64,000 nucleotides of DNA from Bacteroidetes bacterium 43-16 (GTDB lineage Bacteria; Bacteroidota; Bacteroidia; Chitinophagales; Chitinophagaceae), in assembly GCA_001897525.1 (NCBI GenBank), contig MKTB01000009.1, positions 62,001 to 126,000 on the forward strand, in the 5' to 3' direction. Position 1 is the first letter of the stretch, and each line of letters opens with the position of its first letter. Below are positions 52,374 through 60,248 of the stretch, piece after piece. Made by a program: the position numbers and the translations under genes. The notes under the pieces were generated by a model. The model saw only the letters and a list, made by a program, of their open reading frames with translations, searched no databases and was not told the DNA's origin.

Positions 52374-53417
52374 CTATGGTATATTCACAGTGCCGAATTT
52401 CCATTCAGAAAAATCATTATTAGTATTTATTGTACCTCTATATCTGTAAGTGATGAGTCCTCTTTGTGTACCGGTGGAAACAATAAACGAAAGGAGATTA
52501 GTTCTTACTACCGGAAGCGACCAGGATGCGTTTGGTTTTTTGTATTGAAATTCTATATAATCGCTATAGGTATAATATCCTGTCCCTTTACAAGCCGGAG
52601 GGGTGCATAATGCTATGCTCCAGTTGACCTCAATCTTTGTTTGCGTGCTGCCATTGGGCGTGGCATTGTACACCAGTGAAAGGGGAAGGATTTTTTTACT
52701 GGCTACATCATAATATTCCTGGATAGGAGCGCCCACAATATCATCACTGCTCACGATCGTAAAATCGGGACAATTGGTCGCAATCTGGAACCTGCTTTCT
52801 ATTTGGGTATTGAAGCAGTAGTCTGCCTGATTAGTAGGGGTATATGAAGTATTGATCCTCCACTGCTGATAATTTACACCTCCGGAGTTAAAAGAACTTA
52901 TGAGCGTAACGTTGCTATAGGACAGGTCTCGCGCTCCGGTACCGGAAGGGCTACTTTGCCATCCGTAAGGAGTTAGTTTTACCATTGTCTTACTATTAAC
53001 ATCTGTCCTTATTGGTGAAATATCACTCGGCAAGGTCAGGTCCCAGGATACATTTACACTACCCGAAAAACCTCCGGCACATGGCCCCAAATTATCTATA
53101 TTAAAACCCCTGTAATATAATTCCACATAATCCAGTTCGTTTCCTGAACCACAAACATTGAGTGTTGGGTTGCCCTGTTTCATTTTACGCCTGTATTCGT
53201 CGAGACTAAGCAGGTTCCCCTGTTGGTCCTTTATCTTGATTCGTGTTTTTATCTTTTGATTGGATTGGAAAAGAAATCGATCTGCCCTGATCGGGTCTTT
53301 ACCTGTTTCGGAAACCAAATTCGTTTCCGGGGGTCTTTTGTCGCAGGATCCAAAACTCAGGATCAATAAACCACCGATAAGGAATAGGCAGCGTAGTATA
53401 GTTATACTGGTTTTCAT
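52374..53417 (-). CDS. lipoprotein of unknown function (paralogue of 28435 gene)
   Basis: A 347-residue lipoprotein with lipobox LSFGSC-DKR. ATG 53417 is chosen because it begins MKTSITILRCLFLIGG; the open frame upstream crosses the palindromic motif and is unlikely to be coding. The product matches the 28435 gene along its full length, including CGSGNELDYVELYYRGF, GPCAGGFSGSVNVSWDLTLP, VKLTPYGWQSSPSGTGAR, ESRFQIATNCPDF and ALCTPPACKGTGYYTYSDY. The two copies lie on both sides of tRNA-Phe copy 2, 24 kb apart. No family recognised. Confidence 0.74.
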   Translation of the reverse strand: MKTSITILRCLFLIGGLLILSFGSCDKRPPETNLVSETGKDPIRADRFLFQSNQKIKTRIKIKDQQGNLLSLDEYRRKMKQGNPTLNVCGSGNELDYVELYYRGFNIDNLGPCAGGFSGSVNVSWDLTLPSDISPIRTDVNSKTMVKLTPYGWQSSPSGTGARDLSYSNVTLISSFNSGGVNYQQWRINTSYTPTNQADYCFNTQIESRFQIATNCPDFTIVSSDDIVGAPIQEYYDVASKKILPLSLVYNATPNGSTQTKIEVNWSIALCTPPACKGTGYYTYSDYIEFQYKKPNASWSLPVVRTNLLSFIVSTGTQRGLITYRYRGTINTNNDFSEWKFGTVNIP

Positions 53418-53543
53418 AAATGTAAAATTTATTATAATTAAATAAAGCGAATAAAAATGGAAAGATGAACTCTTGTTGTGATTAGCCTGACTGAGGTATG
53501 CCGGAATTATGAGTGCATAATAAAGAAGAATTCTTAAAAGTAT

Positions 53544-53570
53544 AGGGATCCCTGAGTTTTCATATTCCGG
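53544..53570 (-). promoter_or_regulatory. palindromic upstream motif (site C, weak)
   Basis: AGGGATCCCT (perfect 10-base palindrome) followed by GAGTTTTCATATTCCGG, a diverged form of sites A and B, 127 bases upstream of the 53417 start. Confidence 0.35.
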
Positions 53571-53622
53571 GATACTCATTCACAAACTATCTGATGTTAT
53601 TTAACCTTTACTATATTTAGCC

Positions 53623-53922
53623 TTAATCAAGACAGGCATAAGCATATGGTTCACTTCTTGTGTACTCATAAAACCATTGTCCCACCGGTTTCAAGAGCAG
53701 TCTGTCAAAGTAACCATCCAGGCAAGACATTCCATTAGGGGCAGTAATGGCATATACATTACTTGTTGGTACATAACTACCACCTAAGGAAAGCATATAG
53801 AATCTATAATAGCGATTCGTATAATTAGTGGCATATAACGCTGAATCTGCATGGTGTAATGCAAGGGCACTTATGCCCAGGTAGGTGAGGAAGCAAAGTG
53901 CGATAATTTTAATTTTTTTCAT
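53623..53922 (-). CDS. small secreted protein of unknown function
   Basis: A 99-residue protein with a signal peptide (MKKIKIIALCFLTYLGISALA). The mature part is very rich in tyrosine and aromatic residues (NYTNRYYRFYMLSLGG, WFYEYTRSEPYAY) with two cysteines, SCLDGYF and the final ACLD. No family recognised. It lies 206 bases upstream of the 53417 start on the same strand; the end of the gene is A/T-rich, without a visible terminator. Confidence 0.55.
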   Translation of the reverse strand: MKKIKIIALCFLTYLGISALALHHADSALYATNYTNRYYRFYMLSLGGSYVPTSNVYAITAPNGMSCLDGYFDRLLLKPVGQWFYEYTRSEPYAYACLD

Positions 53923-54370
53923 ATGCTAATTTTAATTGATCAACTTTTTTTTGCAATAGGCATGGTAAAGCTGGTGTTCCATTGTATTCGCGAAATACAC
54001 CCTAAGTTATACATAATTTTTTAAATATGTTGAAAATGAATATAGCTTTTTTTGTTCATAATTGATGCTTGGTTGATTGATAAATACTTATGAAATGAGC
54101 CCGTATAAGCAAAAGATACAGCCATCTTTCCCGCAAAGCATTTGGACATATACCTTTTTTTAGACTTGTTCCGGAAACCATGAAATTATGCTGATATCTT
54201 CATATGGGACCTGGAAAGATGTGCTTGTCTAAAAAGGTCGTTTGCGCTATTTCGACTGCATTTTATTGACATGAAGCCATCTCAAAATCAATATTTTTTG
54301 TATAAGAGATTTTTCGACTTCATTATATTTCGCTCGAAATGATGCCCTTTTTTGGAAAGCCCCGATGTTA
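53923..54370. other. gene-free stretch with dispersed-repeat-like sequence
   Basis: About 450 bases without a gene. TTTTTTAGAC (54157) and GTCTAAAAA (54226) form a wide inverted pair, and at 54306-54345 the text GAGATTTTTCGACTTC ... TTTCGCTCGAAATGATG resembles the TTCGACTTCGCTCGAAATGAC repeats known from intergenic regions of many Bacteroidota. The copy is degenerate. Confidence 0.4.
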
Positions 54371-57145
54371 TTATTCTTTACCAATCCATATTTCTACCTG
54401 TCCTTTAGGGATATTAGCATAAGAACTACTAAGGTCCTGCACGATAAAACGGGTTTTGATGACAGATTTAACATCATTTAATTTGGCACAAATCCTGTAG
54501 GCATTGGCCGCATCTTCTTTATTGAAATAGCGCACAAAATTATTGTAATCCTGGTTGATGATTTCCTCTTTGTAGACTTTAGATACATTACTTTCCAGCG
54601 AACGCTTAATAGCTGCTATATTATCTTTTAATGCTGAGGTAGTCTGTACAAAAACATAAGCAGCTATTTTGCCATTTTTATCATCCAGGCTGGTTTTATT
54701 GGTCGGCGAATCCACCCCGGCACCAGCTACATTATGGACCTCATTTTGAGAAGTAACCAGGCCATTGCCTCCTTTGCTGGCATCTGCATTAGAAACACGC
54801 TTGAGCGTATTAGTAAAGGCCGATACGAAATCCTTATTATTGATCAGGTCCAGGTACATCTCGTTGATGGTCTGTTTACTTAAGGCCCTGGTTAATGAAT
54901 AATTATTTTTGGGTTGCAGTACAGGATGATTGCCATATTCTTTAGGATTCAGGAAATTGTTCAGGCGCTCTATAGCCGTACGCTCCCTGCCTTTAAATGG
55001 ATTGGCCATAGCAAATTGTAAAGTGCCTAAATAGGAATTGCTGCTACTGGACAGCTCTTCATTCTTGATAGGGCTATTGAGTATCGTAATGCAGACCAGT
55101 TTTATTTTTCCTATTCCTTGAGCTATTTTGAACAGTTTCTCATACAGCTCCAGTGTGGTTTCCGTACCCGAATTTTCATACAGCCCGCCATCACCGAGCC
55201 TGCCGGTACCATGGATAAGGTTATAGGTGTTCAGCATCGGGAAAGCCTGGCCCTGGTTGACACAGGTGATTAATGGAAGTGCCCTGTACCGGTTAGTGCC
55301 GCAATCCCTGAAATTGTCATAGACATCTTCAAAGATGGAAAAATTTTTTAATCGGATCGGGCTGAAGATCGCTTTTCTTCCCGTTTCAATGATCGTAGTG
55401 TTGATGAGAAATATAGGAATGTCGGTCCTTTGTGTATCCTGATAATTGTACAGGTAATCATTTAAAAAGTATTGTTCTGCCAGGGCTATACTATCCTTAT
55501 AACGGTATTTGTTTTTAAAGGCTGCAGATTGAACAAAGCTCTTGATCTCCTCATTCTGGAAATAAAAATTCCGGTCCCGCTTACTGTTGCCCAGGTTGCA
55601 GCGGATGCCGTCTATAAAATAATCAGAAAGAGTAAGCCCCAAAATGCCGCTGCTCAGGTAATTCTTAGAATAGAGGTCTTTAACAAAAGTAAGTATGGAG
55701 TCCCGGTTGAGGACCTGTTCCACAGAATCAATTAGCTTTGGGTCGTTGGGGTCATCTTTCAATAAGAAGCCTGTATTGTTCAGTAAATTGAACTGTTTAC
55801 TGGCAATATACATATTGGCCCCGGTAATAGAGCCCGACACGGCTGATATGCTGAATGTTTTTTGATAGATATTGGAGTCGATCTGTTCCAGGTATTTCAT
55901 GGCCATTAAAAACCAGGCCCCGGCCCTGGAACCACCTCCCTGCCCGGAAATTAAATAGACCACGTGATTGCTATCTGTGGGTTTGTAAATATTAGTATCT
56001 TCCAGCCGTTGATTGTACCATGTTGTAAAAAAGCTGTCTAATTCATATTGCTTATAATCGCCCGGTATTTTACCCGATTCCAGCACCTGTTCTGTTCTTA
56101 TGATTCCTTTGTTGATCGAATGGGTAAAATAGGAATAGATCATACCGATACAAGCTACGAGGACCACTACCTCATACACTTTATACCGGAGCTTATTCTC
56201 ATTTTTATTGGCAATACGGGCAAGTATTAATTGTGTGGAGACAAGCAGTTCAAAGCCCATGATCAGAATACTGGAAATGCAGATGGATACAAATACCGGG
56301 GAGATCAGGGGGAGCAGGCTATAAGTCATTATGATGTACAGTGTGATGATGATGAGCAGCAGGAGGATCATGGTCAGGCAGTGCCTGCGCTTTTCTGTTT
56401 TAAACTCCTGTGTTTTTACTTGCTGCTCATCCGTTCCCGCAGAGCGTTTCAGTGGAGTGGTGTCGAGAACAAACTGGTGCCAGAAGATGACCAACATACT
56501 GGATATATAAAACAGGGCCAGGCCCCATTGCGCTACCGCTATGGGAAAGGCTTTCAGCACAAAAGGGATGAAGATATAGAGCAGTAGCATAAACAGGTAG
56601 ACCGTCCATTCATACTTTACGATAAACCTTGTAAATTGCCTGCCAAAAACACCTTTGAGTTTATCATTATACCTGTAAATGCCATTCAGTATCGCATAGG
56701 CGGTCAAAGCAGCGATGAACCCCAGGCCCCACCATTTACCAAACTGTATCCAGAGCAGGGTCAGGTTAAACAAGATAAAGGGGATCATAGCCCAAAACCG
56801 GCTTATGCTCTTGTCGTCTTTGTCATTGAGGTAAGATTTACTGAGCTCATCGATATAGAGCTGGCGATTGCCTTTCTTAGAATTGGTCAGGAACATGAAC
56901 AGGGAAACGGCAAATGCCGGGAAACACCACATAGTCAGGGTGAGCAGATGAAAGGCAGCAGCGATCAGGCTGTTGTTGTACCATTGCTCCTTATCCGTAA
57001 GTTGTATGAAGAGTTCTCTGCCGGCATCCATTTTGATGAACAGCAGGGGGAAGAGGACCGATATAAGGATAAAGACACCATTGTACTTTATCGAGCGTAG
57101 GATCTTATAGAGGTACGGTTCTTGTTTACTGGAATCGATTGTCAT
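54371..57145 (-). CDS. multi-pass membrane protein with patatin-like domain
   Basis: A 924-residue protein. About eight hydrophobic segments fill residues 20-340 (for instance FILISVLFPLLFI, MLLLYIFIPFVL, MILLLLIIITLYIIM). A patatin-like domain follows: an oxyanion-type loop GQGGGSRAGAW at 401-411, the nucleophile-elbow region ISAVSGSITGANMY (433-446), and the Asp segment LGDGGLYENSG. Patatins hydrolyse acyl lipids with a Ser-Asp dyad. The elbow reads SGSITG instead of the usual SGGSLG/GxSxG, so activity is in doubt. The tail is charged. It follows the 57187 gene by 41 bases on the same strand, probably as one operon. Confidence 0.7.
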   Translation of the reverse strand: MTIDSSKQEPYLYKILRSIKYNGVFILISVLFPLLFIKMDAGRELFIQLTDKEQWYNNSLIAAAFHLLTLTMWCFPAFAVSLFMFLTNSKKGNRQLYIDELSKSYLNDKDDKSISRFWAMIPFILFNLTLLWIQFGKWWGLGFIAALTAYAILNGIYRYNDKLKGVFGRQFTRFIVKYEWTVYLFMLLLYIFIPFVLKAFPIAVAQWGLALFYISSMLVIFWHQFVLDTTPLKRSAGTDEQQVKTQEFKTEKRRHCLTMILLLLIIITLYIIMTYSLLPLISPVFVSICISSILIMGFELLVSTQLILARIANKNENKLRYKVYEVVVLVACIGMIYSYFTHSINKGIIRTEQVLESGKIPGDYKQYELDSFFTTWYNQRLEDTNIYKPTDSNHVVYLISGQGGGSRAGAWFLMAMKYLEQIDSNIYQKTFSISAVSGSITGANMYIASKQFNLLNNTGFLLKDDPNDPKLIDSVEQVLNRDSILTFVKDLYSKNYLSSGILGLTLSDYFIDGIRCNLGNSKRDRNFYFQNEEIKSFVQSAAFKNKYRYKDSIALAEQYFLNDYLYNYQDTQRTDIPIFLINTTIIETGRKAIFSPIRLKNFSIFEDVYDNFRDCGTNRYRALPLITCVNQGQAFPMLNTYNLIHGTGRLGDGGLYENSGTETTLELYEKLFKIAQGIGKIKLVCITILNSPIKNEELSSSSNSYLGTLQFAMANPFKGRERTAIERLNNFLNPKEYGNHPVLQPKNNYSLTRALSKQTINEMYLDLINNKDFVSAFTNTLKRVSNADASKGGNGLVTSQNEVHNVAGAGVDSPTNKTSLDDKNGKIAAYVFVQTTSALKDNIAAIKRSLESNVSKVYKEEIINQDYNNFVRYFNKEDAANAYRICAKLNDVKSVIKTRFIVQDLSSSYANIPKGQVEIWIGKE

Positions 57146-57186
57146 AACAGGTAGATTAAAGGGTGAAAACTACTGGTTGTATATAC

Positions 57187-57849
57187 TTAAAAAGGTTTCA
57201 GTTCCTTGGGCACTTTATCAATTTCAAAGTTGAAATAGATATCGGCATTACTTTTTATGGCGATGTTAAGTGTGTTGAGGAAAGAATCCACTTTGCCATA
57301 TTCCTTGCGGGCAAAAAAGCCCTGGTTGTCGTTGAGCTGATTGAGCACATCATACTGTAATGCGTTATAGAAATAATAGCGTTCTATATTTTTCCGGGTA
57401 TTCTCTTTGGTATCCGATACCCCTTGCATCACGCCCGAAAAAGTAGAGGTGAACAGGAGTAGGATAAAGCCGGCCCGGATATAATAAGAGCCAATATTTT
57501 CCCAACCCTTCCTGACGATCCAGAAGGTCATGAGGCTGGTGGTGATGGAGGAAAAAACAAAGAGCATGGTATAGGCATAACCGTTGGAGCCATAAATGAA
57601 GGCAGTGCCCAGGTAAGGTTCCTTGATCTTTTGGATGATCTGGAAAGAAGACTTTAGCTTCCTGGTCTGAAACAAGCTGTCAGGAAGGGTGCTGACCTGC
57701 TTTGCCATCAGGCTGTCCTTTTCCCTGAACTTTTCAATAATTTCTTTTGTTGCCGAGGTTTTATAGGCATTATAATTGTATTGAAAAAGCCCGAAGAGTG
57801 CGGCAAGTATAGCCACAACAAACAATATTTTGTAGTATTTTTCTTTCAT
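57187..57849 (-). CDS. small membrane protein, partner of the patatin-like gene
   Basis: A 220-residue protein with three hydrophobic segments: KILFVVAILAALFGLFQYNY near the N-terminus, YTMLFVFSSITTSLMTFWIV around residue 95-115, and AGFILLLFTSTFSGVM around 128-143. The C-terminal 70 residues are soluble and charged. The stretch between helices 1 and 2 (KTSATKEIIEKFREKDSLMAKQ) is likely extracytoplasmic. No family recognised. First gene of the two-gene unit with the patatin-like protein. Confidence 0.62.
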   Translation of the reverse strand: MKEKYYKILFVVAILAALFGLFQYNYNAYKTSATKEIIEKFREKDSLMAKQVSTLPDSLFQTRKLKSSFQIIQKIKEPYLGTAFIYGSNGYAYTMLFVFSSITTSLMTFWIVRKGWENIGSYYIRAGFILLLFTSTFSGVMQGVSDTKENTRKNIERYYFYNALQYDVLNQLNDNQGFFARKEYGKVDSFLNTLNIAIKSNADIYFNFEIDKVPKELKPF

Positions 57850-58244
57850 ATAGGTTTTGTTTAAAATGAAGGTTTAGGAGATTGATTTCTTAAGAGGGAG
57901 CATTAGCTATACAATGCTACAGCACTGGTCTTAATTCTACCCATAAAGTTAGAGGAAGCGCAGCCGCAGAAAAAGAGTGTTTTCACCCTTTTTATCCTAC
58001 CTGCAGTAAGGATTTTCTTAATTTGAGCAGGTGAACTATTGTAAATAAAAGATTGAAAATGAATTATTTTAGATTATTTAATCAAAAAATAATTTCCCAG
58101 GCAACGAAAAGTATTTTCAAAGCATTTATATTCAGGTTTATCTAACGCTAAGACACTACAATATGTAAAAGATGACCTTAACATTAAACAAGTAGGGGAC
58201 TATTCTAACTATCAATTCGATTTTGAATCTCGTTCATACTACAT

Positions 58245-58290
58245 CCTCCCTGCATGCTCCATTCCTGGAAATATGTATGGGAGGTTTTTT
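58245..58290 (+). terminator. orphan plus-strand terminator 1
   Basis: CCTCCC/GGGAGG core with a bulged extension (TGCAT/ATGTA) followed by TTTTTT. No plus-strand gene ends here. Confidence 0.65.
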
Positions 58291-58292
58291 TA

Positions 58293-58331
58293 TGCTTTCG
58301 GGTGAACAGAAGTTCACCCGAAAGCATTTTT
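58293..58331 (+). terminator. orphan plus-strand terminator 2
   Basis: Fifteen-base perfect arms tgctttcgggtgaac/gttcacccgaaagca with loop AGAA, then TTTTT, directly after the first one. On the minus strand the hairpin is followed by an A run, so it works best on the plus strand. Confidence 0.7.
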
Positions 58332-58381
58332 ACAAGCCCTTCTGTTGAAGCGCCTGCTATTGATGCCATTTCAGGTTTTGT

Positions 58382-58819
58382 TTAACGGGTAAATTTATTG
58401 TGGCTGAGTTGAAAGCCGAGGCGCTCGTAGACGGCTACGTTTTCTTCCCTTCTCTTATTAGAGGCTACTTCCAGGCTTTTTACACCTTGAGCCGTTGCAT
58501 AAGATTTTATTTCGTTCATGAGCAGTTTGCCCAGTCCTTTGCCCCTGTAGTCGGGGTCAATATAAAATTCCTGTATCTCACCCACCGGGCCGCAATGGTG
58601 CAATAATTGCTGTATATGCAGGCTGATGAAGCCAATGGCTTTGTGCTCCAGTTCTGCAATACAATAAAAACAATCCGGGCTACTGATATTGCGGGTATAC
58701 ACCTGGCTAAAGTCCTCCCGGTCGAAGGTCTTATTGCTGAGCGCAGAGATCATCTGGTAGACAGCTTCCAGGTCATCGGGCCCTGCTTTGCGGATGGTGG
58801 GTGGTTGGGTTGGCATCAT
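58382..58819 (-). CDS. GNAT N-acetyltransferase, PhnO-like
   Basis: A 145-residue acetyl-CoA-dependent acetyltransferase. The CoA-binding motif is DPDYRGKGLGKLLMNE (V/I-D-P-x-x-R-G-x-G-x-G), followed by the C-terminal YERLGFQLSHNKFTR. The whole layout recalls E. coli PhnO (aminoalkylphosphonate acetyltransferase): AVYQMISAL, KTFDREDF, HIQQLLHHCGPVGEIQEFYI against its FHLHH...GEIQEL segment, and SHNKFTR against SHFRFTK. Substrate is therefore probably a small amine, but no other phosphonate gene is nearby. ATG 58819; a second ATG follows directly. Confidence 0.85.
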   Translation of the reverse strand: MMPTQPPTIRKAGPDDLEAVYQMISALSNKTFDREDFSQVYTRNISSPDCFYCIAELEHKAIGFISLHIQQLLHHCGPVGEIQEFYIDPDYRGKGLGKLLMNEIKSYATAQGVKSLEVASNKRREENVAVYERLGFQLSHNKFTR

Positions 58820-59020
58820 TTAGTCTATTATAGTAGGTCTATTAACCATTTATAGTACTAAAATTAGGGGAAATGGGATAATAAAGAACAGTTGCCTGGT
58901 CCGTTTTTAGAAAACATCACAATGAAATATTCTTCGTTAGTTTAAATGCGCTTGTTTTAAGCACATTTAAGGTTTAATCTTTACCATATTGACCTACGCA
59001 TATAAAATAGGGTAGCATAA

Positions 59021-59410
59021 CTATGCTTTTGCACCTGGATTGTCTTTTTTACCAATCTTGCCCAGGTGCGTATGATGAAAACCATCATCATATTTTAATC
59101 CGTAACCCAGCATCCGGTCCATAGATGAGTGACCCAATAAAATGACTCCTGACAGGGCCAGCCATGGGTAATGCCACCAAAAGCCTGCGATCAATAGCAC
59201 AACAGCCATCAGCTTGTGATGAAAGAGATTATACAGCCGGGCACCTGCTTTTGTGCCAAAGAGGTAACCGATCATAGATAAGTCGGGTAGCAGGATCAGC
59301 GCCGGGAACAGCCACCAGGCATAGTCCAGTTGATTAAAGAGTCCTATAGAGAGCAGGAACTGTCCGGCCTCTTCCAGCTTCAGGAGCTGATGTATTCCTT
59401 TGGTCATCAT
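59021..59410 (-). CDS. DUF4260 family membrane protein
   Basis: A 129-residue membrane protein with about three hydrophobic segments. It has the DUF4260 signature: LKLEEAGQFLLSIGLF, LDYAWWLFPALILLPDLSMIGYL, LYNLFHHK, and the end HSSMDRMLGYGLKYDDGFHHTHLGKIGK. Function unknown. ATG 59410 is preferred over an in-frame TTG upstream (59437); a further ATG lies one codon later. It follows the Crp-type regulator gene by 64 bases on the same strand and is a likely co-transcribed or regulated partner. Confidence 0.85.
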   Translation of the reverse strand: MMTKGIHQLLKLEEAGQFLLSIGLFNQLDYAWWLFPALILLPDLSMIGYLFGTKAGARLYNLFHHKLMAVVLLIAGFWWHYPWLALSGVILLGHSSMDRMLGYGLKYDDGFHHTHLGKIGKKDNPGAKA

Positions 59411-59474
59411 TACGGGATTTTTATAAGTACACTGCAAAGGTGGACCATTTAAATGCAGCAGCGCTTGACAAAAA

Positions 59475-60053
59475 TCAAGAATTTTCGGCCTGCCGTTTCC
59501 TGATCCGGCTAAAGGTCTCAGGGGTCATGCCCAGTACAGAAGCGATATATTGCAGGGGCACCTGGTTAAACAGGGCGCTGTGCTGCTCAAAATACTGCTG
59601 ATACCTCTCTTCTGCCGTCATGGATAAATGAGCAAAGATGCGGTCCTCGATCATGGCAAAACATTTTACAAAAAACCTTTTTTCAATTTCATGCCATTTC
59701 GGCAATTCCCGGCAGAGCTTATGATAGCTGGCTTTGGAAATGGTCCATAGTGTAGTGTCTGTAAAAGCCTGTATATTCCAGCGGTTGGGCTGATCGAAAA
59801 AGAAACCGGCTACTTCCGTGACCAGGAAATTTTCGGTAGAGATCCATTGCGTGATCTCCTTGCCATCTGAGAGGGCATAGACCCGTAAAATGCCCGATTG
59901 TACAATACTGAGCCGGTCACAGATCTTGTCTGCGCGGGTGAAGTATTCATTTCTTTTAAGCGTTTCTTCCCGGAAGTATCCGCGTATCTGCGCTAGTTCC
60001 TCCTCGGGCAGCACTCCGAAATGTTCCTGTATAAGTTGATTGAAATACTTCAT
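59475..60053 (-). CDS. Crp/Fnr-family transcription regulator (cNMP-binding domain)
   Basis: A 192-residue protein with an N-terminal cyclic-nucleotide-binding-like beta barrel (LSIVQSGILRVYALSDGKEITQWI, residues about 48-71) and a C-terminal winged-helix end (VPLQYIASVLGMTPETFSRIRKR). The phosphate-binding arginine signature of true cAMP receptors (RxA) is not seen, so it may sense something else, as is common for such Bacteroidota proteins. No Fnr cysteines. It likely regulates the DUF4260 gene or the acyl-CoA synthetase nearby, by position only. Confidence 0.88.
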   Translation of the reverse strand: MKYFNQLIQEHFGVLPEEELAQIRGYFREETLKRNEYFTRADKICDRLSIVQSGILRVYALSDGKEITQWISTENFLVTEVAGFFFDQPNRWNIQAFTDTTLWTISKASYHKLCRELPKWHEIEKRFFVKCFAMIEDRIFAHLSMTAEERYQQYFEQHSALFNQVPLQYIASVLGMTPETFSRIRKRQAENS

Positions 60054-60248
60054 GATAAGAATAGAATGTGCTCATGATACACAGCAGGAGGTTTCATTCA
60101 GTAAAAATACCCGGTCGCTACCTAAACATTGTAACATGTATAATCGAACTTTCAACGACTCGCCGGGTATGGCTTTAAATCTGCTGTTCAAAGAATGGAC
60201 ACGCTAAAATTACAAATCATCAGGAGAAATAAACAAAAGTTTACTGAT

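Larger units (their letters stand above)
57850..58381. other. gene-free stretch, candidate small-RNA locus
   Basis: A 530-base gap in minus-strand surroundings. It has a minus-strand hairpin (about 57970-57993, GGGTG/CACTC with T run) and two plus-strand terminators at 58245 and 58293. The only short plus frame is MNYFRLFNQKIISQATKSIF and 8 more residues (58059-58145). No promoter box is clear. Confidence 0.4.

Noticed and set aside
54371-57849. CBASS-type defence system based on the patatin domain
   Set aside because: No cyclic-nucleotide synthase, CD-NTase or other defence partner is next to it, and the elbow motif is atypical.
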